A stretch of DNA of 64,000 bases from Ligula intestinalis (lineage: Eukaryota; Platyhelminthes; Cestoda; Diphyllobothriidea; Diphyllobothriidae). A model generated the notes under the pieces. The model worked only from the letters and a program-made list of their open reading frames with translations. It searched no databases and had not been told where the DNA came from. A program made the position numbers and the translations under genes. The stretch covers positions 33,307,715-33,371,714 of the forward strand of contig JAYGXS010000005.1 of assembly GCA_036362985.1 (NCBI GenBank). Reading direction: 5' to 3'. Positions 57,404 to 64,000 of the stretch are shown piece after piece. Every line of letters begins with the position of its first letter. Position 1 is the stretch's first letter.

Positions 57404-58100
57404 CAGAGTCCGCGGCGCGAAGCGGAACAACTTGCTCCCAGCGGCCGCAGGAAGCAACTTCGACTGCATTTTTTCACTTTACACTTACTTCTAAAAATTT
57501 TCTTCTCTGCTTATCCTATTTCCTCATCCCACAAAACTCTATAACCACCGTTTTTGCACGGCAAAATGCTGGGACTAGGGATATATGAGTAGGGCTATAT
57601 AAGCTACTTTTGCCGTCTCAGTGAACACTAGAAAGATAACCGGTAACATTTTCGTTGTCACTGCACAGCCAACCGTTTATCTTGTAAATCCAAATCACTA
57701 GACCATTAGTGCTGCTTTTCTATACCCTGCTTTTCTCTTAAGATAATCACAGACGTGTGTTTGGTGGTGCCCTTGGCAACTCTGTTCAGTGTGCTTCCGT
57801 GATCATCCCGTCTGTCTCCGGTAATCGTGTGTGTGTGTTTTTCGCAATAAGAATGTGCTAAAAGCTCCTTAAGTAGGAATGAAAACGACACAATCTTCCG
57901 CTATTAGCTGATGAGGCTCAACAGCTGATTTACCCGTTGTCATTCTGTTTCTTTTCACGCCCAGCACCGCATGTACGCCACGCATTGCCCCCGCAACTCC
58001 CCTTCGGTCTTTTCAGACATTTCTAATTATTTGTCTACAGAAGTGATCCAGGATTAAAGTGCATGCGGCGGAGACGGCATGATGATTCGATTTTTAAAAA
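57404..58100. other. No recognisable gene
   Basis: Short minus frame 57891-57706 without motif. Nothing else stands out. Confidence 0.5.
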
Positions 58101-58102
58101 AA

Positions 58103-58690
58103 TCAGCAGCACCGGTTAGTCGTCCAGCTGGAATCAGCGCAAACAGAGACTACTGTTTGGGGTTCGTGGGGAGGGGAGGATTTCAAACTCCGATTACTTG
58201 AGTAGGTCAGCTTTGCCGACTGGGGACACCTAAATCCTGACTCAAGTGATTCGCGACAAACACGATTGTCACCTCTCGCGAAAATTTCGGACTTCTTGCA
58301 TTTGAATGTGTAGCCGGGTCTCGTCAAATGAGCGGCAACATGAGAATAAGCGTCATTTCTCAGCAATGCTGCTGCCTGTTCGGCAATTCGCGTCTTAAAA
58401 AGTCTTCTAGTTTCTCCAACGTATTTGCTTTGACCGCAACTGCACCAGATCCTGTAGACGACCCCAGATGTTTCTTGCCGTGGCAGTGGGTCTTTTGGTT
58501 TTATTATCAGACGCCTTACGGTTGCCTCCGGCCTGTGTGCGATTCCAACTCCAAGTGGTGCGAGAAGGCGGCCGACGGGCCCCGAGGCGTTTTTGACGTA
58601 CAGGATCAAACGCCAAAATTTCGGGTCGTACGATTTTGTTGCCCATCCGAGACTAGATACCAGTGCAACCAGGACTGCGTGGCTCAGCAA
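58103..58690 (-). CDS. Penelope-like element: RT thumb end plus GIY-YIG endonuclease domain (fragment)
   Basis: The 195-residue frame starts with the end of the reverse transcriptase (RLLAPLGVGIAHRPEATVRR at residues 41-60) and the linker KPKDPLPRQETSG. It then holds a nearly complete GIY-YIG domain: VVYRIWCSCG (77-86), KYVGETRRLFKTRI (89-102), SHVAAH (116-121), and RESLESGF (146-153) with the likely catalytic glutamate. After FRCPQSA the sequence departs from the family (expected SINK...LP.PY), so a frameshift ends the true domain near residue 158. The RT core is not found upstream, and no 3' tail was recognised on the left. In PLEs the nuclease opens the target for reverse transcription. 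It lies on the same strand as the PLE at 56677-55982 but is a different copy. Confidence 0.85.
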   Translation of the reverse strand: MLSHAVLVALVSSLGWATKSYDPKFWRLILYVKNASGPVGRLLAPLGVGIAHRPEATVRRLIIKPKDPLPRQETSGVVYRIWCSCGQSKYVGETRRLFKTRIAEQAAALLRNDAYSHVAAHLTRPGYTFKCKKSEIFARGDNRVCRESLESGFRCPQSAKLTYSSNRSLKSSPPHEPQTVVSVCADSSWTTNRCC

Positions 58691-58699
58691 CGCATGTTG

Positions 58700-59305
58700 A
58701 AGTGCGGGCTAAGAAGCACATACACAGAAAGATAGGGAGACCAGAGGATAAAAATATCCAGTAACCCAAGAAAGCAATTAGGCCGAACGCGCAGCACAAG
58801 TTCAACGTGGTTATAAACTAATGACGAGGGGCTGACGATCGGGTTCGTGGGCTCACTGATAGAACAGGAGGCTTTAAAAAGTAATTTTTACGCCAGGAGC
58901 TTGTTTAAATATACTAATCAAGAGCAAAACCTGAGTTCGCAATGTGAAATACTGTACAATAGAGGCTGCAAGCGAATTGAACCACACTAAAAACAGAGAG
59001 GGTTGGTTAAAAACTACAGGTGAACCGACCCCAGCCGCAATAACTAATCGTATTGAGGGAGAAAGTGTAAAGAACGCGTAATGACCGTGACGGAAGATAT
59101 AGTTTCAACTGACAAAGTTGACAGCCTAACTTCTAAAGCCTTAACCTAGTCCCCCCCGAACCTAGACGGAATGCTAACCCTAAGGGTAACGCTCGAGGGA
59201 AGCGTGGTGGGGAATGGGTGACACGGAAGGATGACAATTTAAACCTACCTAAATTACATAAGTAGGAAGCTCATAGAAGTTAAGACTGGATGAGGCCACG
59301 TACTC
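58700..59305. other. No recognisable gene
   Basis: Unassigned sequence between two PLE fragments of opposite orientation. Confidence 0.5.
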
Positions 59306-59309
59306 AATC

Positions 59310-59951
59310 TTCACCGCAAGGGTTAACAGTGGAGACACGAGAGGAGAGAATGGATGTCTCCACACTGAGTCGTCATCAGCCAGTCATAAACCTAGGTCGC
59401 GTCTTCTGAGCAGCAGTCAGAAAACGGTAGTTAGCAATAACACCCAAACAGAAGAACCACTGAGGATATGGCACGCTCTGCCATGCACCAAGGCCGCCTC
59501 AAAGGCGACTGAGCGCATCGCTGCGGGACTAGGTGTTGGAATTGCACACAGACCCAAATCTACCATGTGCAGCAAGGTGATGAAAATGAAAGACCGGCTT
59601 ACGCTGAATGAAAAATCTGGGGTAGCGTTTCGCATCTCATGCCTACGCTGTCCTTGTAACTACACAGGTCAAACTGAACGCATGCTCGGATCGCGCAAAC
59701 ATGAACACAAAATGGCCGTACGACAAGGCGACGAATTATCACAAGTTGCCGCTCACACCTATGAAACAGGCCATGAGTTCAACTTCGCGGCCGTCAAGGT
59801 ACTCGCCCACGCCGAAAACAAGACGAGCAGATAATTGATTGAAGCCTGGTCCACGGACAAAAATTCAGTCAACCGACGTCTCGAATTGGCGCCGACGTAC
59901 ACGGCCCTGTGCAATTACGTACAGTCACGGTCTGACGCCCGTCGCAGTTAA
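59310..59951 (+). pseudogene. Penelope-like element RT thumb plus GIY-YIG domain, interrupted by one stop
   Basis: One frame is open from about 59310 and carries ATERIAAGLGVGIAHRPKST (RT thumb end), KMKDRLTLNEKSG (linker) and VAFRISCLRCPCNYTGQTER with RKHEHKMAV (GIY-YIG start). SQVAAHTYETGHEFNF follows. A TAA at 59832-59834 stands where relatives have a glutamate codon before LIEAW. The frame then stays open with NSVNRRLELAPTY, the expected end of the domain, to the stop at 59949-59951. A single nonsense change therefore appears to cut the domain. A matching 3' tail follows at 60120-60260. The ATG at 59565 is internal and not a true start. Confidence 0.8.
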
Positions 59952-60119
59952 TTGGGCCCACATTCTCTATAATTACCCCATTTTTGTTGCTGATGCCCTA
60001 ATGAACGCTGAAATCACTATAATTGCTCCCACCCCCACCCCCCCCCCATTTTCATCGCTGTTTCTTACCCCTCATGACCTGATGACCCTGGACAGTTGAT
60101 TGGTGTACATACACTATAA

Positions 60120-60260
60120 GTAGTCCTTCCTTCGTTGCTGTCTCTTTTCTCTGACGATGGACTCCTGTAAGAGTTCGAGGGCTCAGAATAATAAATAACG
60201 TGATCCGGTGCTCGACCCTTCTTCTTCCTCACCGACGCAAATACCTGAAATGCAAGCGTT
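60120..60260 (+). mobile_element. 3' tail of the PLE at 59310-59951
   Basis: CTGACGA at 60151-60157, a stem II of GGACTC with GAGTTC, then GAGG in place of GAAA, AATAATAAATAACGTGATCC and CTTCTTCTTCCTC, TACCTGAAATGCAAGCG. It matches 22985-23110 word for word in layout. The core has lost the GAAA box. Confidence 0.7.
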
Positions 60261-61585
60261 CTCCTTTACTTCTGTGTGGCCTTGACCACTTCCGAGCGTA
60301 GCTTACCGAATTCAAGCCTGCGGCTCAGTACCTGGCTTGATGCTCGACGACCAAAAACGGCCAGGTTTAAGACCGACCCGGATGCAGCCGACGAGCAAGG
60401 CGAATCAGTCAGAAGACTGATGCAGTCACTTATTTTCTGCAGTAATGTTTTCCAACTATCAGCCGCTCACTGTCATGCATCCCTGACTTTGAAATCAACT
60501 TAAGCCTTGACCCTACAATTCTTGGAATTTTGCGTGAAGCCACCTGTAGCACGGTAGAGATTCCTATCCCCTGTCCTGTCGAATTTGAGGACCATTTAAA
60601 CTACCCCTTTCCCATTTTTGGCCTAGGCCAAGGAAACGGGGTTTTAAAGGACGCGCCGTAAGCTTCCTTCAAGCCGAATAGTACAAGCACCAATAGATTC
60701 GATCGCTCAGGCTGTTAAGTTAATCATGCGAAGCAATCCATTAATCATGACATGCGAGACAGGTGCTATGAGAAGCAGCTGTTAAAAGTAATCATAAAGA
60801 TGGGCAGCTACCCAGCGTTTTGGACGCACACGCCCCTAGACACTAATTATGTTTATGCCCTCCAGAATAGGATAAAAAGACTAAGCATGGTCTTCTTGAC
60901 TTCCAGAGGTCGAAAAATAGAATACGGCTTGTGTCACACTCGGACAGGGCGCAAAACAACCAGATGACGTTAATATCGAAAAGAGAAGAGACTAGCAGAA
61001 AAAAACACAGCAGCAAAGGGCGTTAGCAGGCACTTGGGATTGACTGCTTGCTCTCTTTAAGAAAGCGCTCATAGCAAGTGCCGCGTTGATGTCACAAGAT
61101 AAATTAAAGGCAGCCCATTGGCTGACGCACCGGTCTGCGCAGGTCACATTTGGCACTTTTACTGTTATTCGAAAGTCCAAAACCCATTTGTTTAGTAGTA
61201 GAAACACGGGGAAAACAAGAAGATTAAAGAGATAGGTCAGCATACTGGGACAGCTGGCATCACTCCCTGTTCGAGAGCCCCACCAGCAGACGTCGGTCAA
61301 TTTGTGCCAAGGAGCCAATCAGAGTAACAAGAGACCGTGTCAGTGCAAAACCGCAGGCACCTACTGGTCGACAGACTGCGGCTGCAAAAAAACGAGCCCA
61401 ACTTACTTTTTCCATTAAATAGGGAAAGCAATTTCTTTGATCAGGTACTTTAAATTTGAAGTGGAAGGCCCTCGAATAGTTTTGGCAGTTTTTGCGGTAC
61501 AGTGGTCATTTCCGGTGTAAAACTCAGTCAAAATCAGCTTGGGCACCCTTTAAACAGGGGTAGTCACGAACTCTCCCTACTACTA
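60261..61585. other. No recognisable gene
   Basis: The minus frame 61318-60992 (108 residues) has a hydrophobic stretch (LFNLLVFPVFLLL) but no partner motifs or splice context that I can support as a gene. Confidence 0.45.
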
Positions 61586-61589
61586 ATTC

Positions 61590-61780
61590 AGTACGCCTGC
61601 TAGTCATCTGGTAGGGTGTAGATTGACTGTTAAGGAACGTCTGTGTGGGCAGTCAGATTACGGTAGCAGAATGGGTGGATTTCACACGTTGCAATAGGTT
61701 GGGCGGGTAACTTGACTCAAGTGTGTTTAAACTAGCAGTTCCCGGTCGGGCCTCGTAGCTCAGGTTATAGCATAAACTGC
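61590..61780 (+). mobile_element. SINE family B copy, body plus partial tRNA-like head
   Basis: The body words GCTAGTCATCTGG, GGGCAGTCAGATTACGG and GGTTGGGCGGGTAACTTGAC are followed by CGGGCCTCGTAGCTCAGG at 61747. The head breaks off after the A-box. Confidence 0.65.
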
Positions 61781-61859
61781 ATTCAAGCCTTGTACTTTCT
61801 GTTGTCCTTTCACTCTCGAGTCTCAAAGCACAGCAGGACGAGTGCGTTCTCTAACCGAT

Positions 61860-62060
61860 TGGTGAGCGCCATCCATCTGAAGTGGATCCGACAAAGCAAA
61901 GCGAGACTGGAATGGCCATTTCTGGCTTATTAGCCGTCATCACACAGTCATACCCAATCTCAAGGGTTGGAACCCCCGAGATTGGAACACAGGACCTTTG
62001 GTTATTGAGTTGACCACGCTACCATTGCACCACAGGCTCGATACTTTATCGGTTGAGATC
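61860..62060 (-). mobile_element. SINE family A copy
   Basis: GTGGATCCGACAAAGCAAAG, CTGGAATGGCCATTTCTGG and TTATTAGCCGTCATCACAC lead into an inverted head with TTGAGTTGACCACGCTACC. Confidence 0.7.
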
Positions 62061-62179
62061 GTGAATATTATGAATATGTGAACATCGCCAGTCAAGTAAT
62101 GGAACAATTAAGTTCCGTGCTTGACCAAGAGCTCAGTTTAGAGCCCGCGCAGGCAGGCGCGTAGCGACTAGGAGGATAG

Positions 62180-62320
62180 GCTGAAGTGGATTCGACAAAG
62201 CAACGGGAAACCAAAGGTCCTGGGTTCGAATCTCGGGGGTTTTTGCCCTTGAGATAAGGTATGAGCAGTTGATGAGGGCTAACAAGCCCGAAATGCCCTT
62301 TCCGGTTTCCTTGTGCTTTG
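62180..62320 (+). mobile_element. SINE family A, partial copy
   Basis: CCTGGGTTCGAATCTCGGGG is a good B-box. CCGAAATGCCCTTTCCGG, then TTCCTTGTGCTTTGTC and TAATCCACTGCATTC follow. A mirrored piece (GTGGATTCGACAAAGCAACG) precedes it, so the copy is flanked by an inverted fragment of its own tail. Confidence 0.6.
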
Positions 62321-62539
62321 TCTAATCCACTGCATTCTATTCCACTGAAGCCCCCCCCCCTTTTGTTTTCATGGGGCTAGAATCCCAGCAAGGCCGCAGA
62401 TTTTTTCACAGTTGGGTTAAGGGGATGCAAAAATGCAACAGGCTTCTTCTCACCTGGCACCACGATGGGGAGCGCAAAACAACTGCGGGATAACCAAGTC
62501 CGACAGGAGGAGATTCTGTGGGGAGAACCCTCAAGAGGC

Positions 62540-63700
62540 GACACTAACTCCAAACCACACAAACAAGGTGGCACAATGCAGGTGAAATATCCAGTGCATG
62601 ACCGAAAGCACATACGCGTGAGACGTTATAACAAAAAACGGCAAAATCCTTGTCAGACACTTAAAACGTCGCGAATTTCGCCTATTCACCTAGCCCCTTT
62701 CGGAAAATACCCCTACCGACCAGCATATGAGTTTCTGTGTTTATAAATTTCAGCTTAAACTAGCCCTGTTAGTGCGTGTTCTAGATAAAGCTTGCGCATC
62801 GAACTGTGCCTTGCTGTGAGAAAGGAGAATAATATAACCTCGACAGTTTGCCACATTTGAGCTTTGATTTTTTGTTCCGCCAACGGAGCAGAACGTGAAC
62901 AAACAGGAAAGCTTTTGGAAGACTACCAGTTTTATCATTTTTAAATGGTCAGGTACGTGAAACATCTGTGATTTCGTGCCCCAAAAAGCAATACTAAGGC
63001 CTAGAGATAGTCTTTTCCTTTAGTCTTTTCCTTAGCTTGCGCATCCAAGCGTGCTTTGCTGGGGGAAAAGAGGCGAAATTTAACCTCGAATGGGTTGAAC
63101 AAACAAGATTTTCTGAATTTGAGCTTTAACCTCTCTTTTTTGCTTCGCAGCGGTCAGAAAGAAGCTTATCACAGAGTCGGCATCCTAGCGTAACTGAAAA
63201 TAATTTAAATTGGACTGCATGATAAACAGTATTGCAACCCTACTCAATGTTGGTTTGCGAGTGATTACCGGTCTTCTTCAAATTGCGGAATGTTTCTTGC
63301 ATCACTCGCCATACTGTACACTAGGGCGACATTGAGGGGCAACACCAACTCCAAACAACACATAGACAAAGATGCGCAATCCAGTTGAAAAATAGAGTGC
63401 AGGACCTGACACACACAAGAGATTTGATGGCGACGGAAGCTGACAGGATGCTTGTTAGACATTTCCAAAGCGCACATTTTGCCGATTCACCTGGCATCTC
63501 TTGTGCAACATAACTGGTCAGTGAACGCACAAGGTCTCCCACTTTCAGCGGTGATCAGCCAATTACCAATGTTAATAATTTTGCTATACTTCGCTTGCGC
63601 ACGCCAGCACGCTTTGCCAGGAGAGTAATTTAACCTCGACGGTTTTACCATAGTTAAATTTGCCGCATTTCAGCTTTGATGTTTTTTTTGTTTCGCGTAA
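62540..63700 (+). repeat. Locally repeated region: three related 120-bp blocks and a pair of 150-bp blocks
   Basis: CTTGCGCATCGAACTGTGCC (62791), CTTGCGCATCCAAGCGTGCT (63036) and CTTGCGCACGCCAGCACGCT (63594) each lead into TTTAACCTCGA or a close form, and into TTTGAGCTTT- or TTTCAGCTTT-like words. A second pair, near 62535 and 63335, shares CACTAACTCCAAACCACACA or CACCAACTCCAAACAACACA and ends in GCCTATTCACCTAGC or GCCGATTCACCTGGC. A family Z end lies at 63150-63290. None is coding. Confidence 0.55.
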
Positions 63701-63748
63701 ATCAGAGGAAGCAGGAGGTGAACCTGCAGGAAAAATTTTGCTCTTAAA

Positions 63749-63986
63749 TCTCCAGGGAAATTAATTTCTGTTCGCGGTATACATCAGTATATTTAAGATC
63801 TATAGGCATGGTATGGTAAGTTACCACACCAATTCATTTTTCTAAGGTCTGTCCGTTGGCAGCAAGTGCATATTTCGCAGTGGTTGACGGGTTTCAACCC
63901 AAATATACACTAACAATTTCGGGCCTTGCCTATAGACCCTAAATATACTGATGTATACCGCAAACAGAAATTAATTTCTCTGGAGA
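63749..63986. mobile_element. 238-bp foldback element with 60-bp inverted repeats and TTAAA duplication
   Basis: The left arm 63749-63808 (TCTCCAGGGAAATTAATTTC at its start) mirrors the right arm 63986-63927 (TCTCCAGAGAAATTAATTTC) with about four mismatches in 60. TTAAA flanks both ends (63744-63748 and 63987-63991). The 118-bp middle has no frame. A non-autonomous DNA transposon with a TTAA-type target is the best reading. Confidence 0.8.
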
Positions 63987-64000
63987 TTAAAAAGCTGAAC

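Noticed and set aside
60992..61318. 108-residue minus-strand frame with a hydrophobic stretch, as a membrane protein exon
   Set aside because: Single hydrophobic run without supporting motifs, conserved residues or convincing splice sites.

Overview
This is a eukaryotic window with large introns and very high repeat content. It most likely comes from a flatworm, and a tapeworm of the diphyllobothriid type is my best guess. The reasons are: a peptide-type GPCR gene split by GT-AG introns; many decayed Penelope-like retroelements (PLEs) with GIY-YIG domains and hammerhead-like 3' tails; tRNA-derived SINEs; and no prokaryotic gene layout. Species assignment is inference. A 400-base run of N lies at 31578-31977.

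Host genes. Only two host genes can be supported, both on the minus strand. The first is the last exon of an endonuclease/exonuclease/phosphatase (EEP) protein at 52820-52471, with a polyA signal at 52388-52383. About 250 bp beyond its stop starts a class A GPCR related to neuromedin-U/pyrokinin/capa receptors. Exon 1 (52216-51710) carries the N-terminus, TM1-TM3 and the ERY motif. A 120-bp in-frame intron (51709-51590) follows, then exon 2 (51589-51434) with TM4 and the second extracellular loop. A third exon at 8662-8224 encodes TM5 and the third intracellular loop. It joins exon 2 in the same phase, so I read all three as one gene with an intron of about 42.8 kb. TM6 and TM7 were not found and are probably to the left of the window.

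Intron and flanks. The 42.8-kb intron and both flanks are filled with repeats. PLE coding remnants lie at 1-261 (+), 7190-8060 (+), 56677-56180 (-), 58690-58103 (-) and 59310-59951 (+). PLE 3' tails with a CUGANGA / stem II / GAAA hammerhead-like core recur at about 341-480, 22800-23400, 30037-30130, 30983-31213, 31978-32115, 36961-37085, 47195-47430, 55982-56150 and 60120-60260, several of them tandem or head-to-head. Two tRNA-derived SINE families are present: A (tRNA-Arg-like head) and B (tRNA-like heads about 300 bp apart). One SINE A copy is split by a 3.5-kb insertion (47628-51108) that has 160-bp terminal direct repeats and a 12-bp target duplication. Foldback DNA elements lie at 53161-53566 and 57304-57403 (TA duplication, pogo-like ends) and 63749-63986 (60-bp inverted repeats, TTAAA duplication). 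Several longer non-coding repeat families (called Q, X, W, Y/V and Z here) occur in two to four diverged copies. All repeat similarities were read by eye and their edges are approximate.
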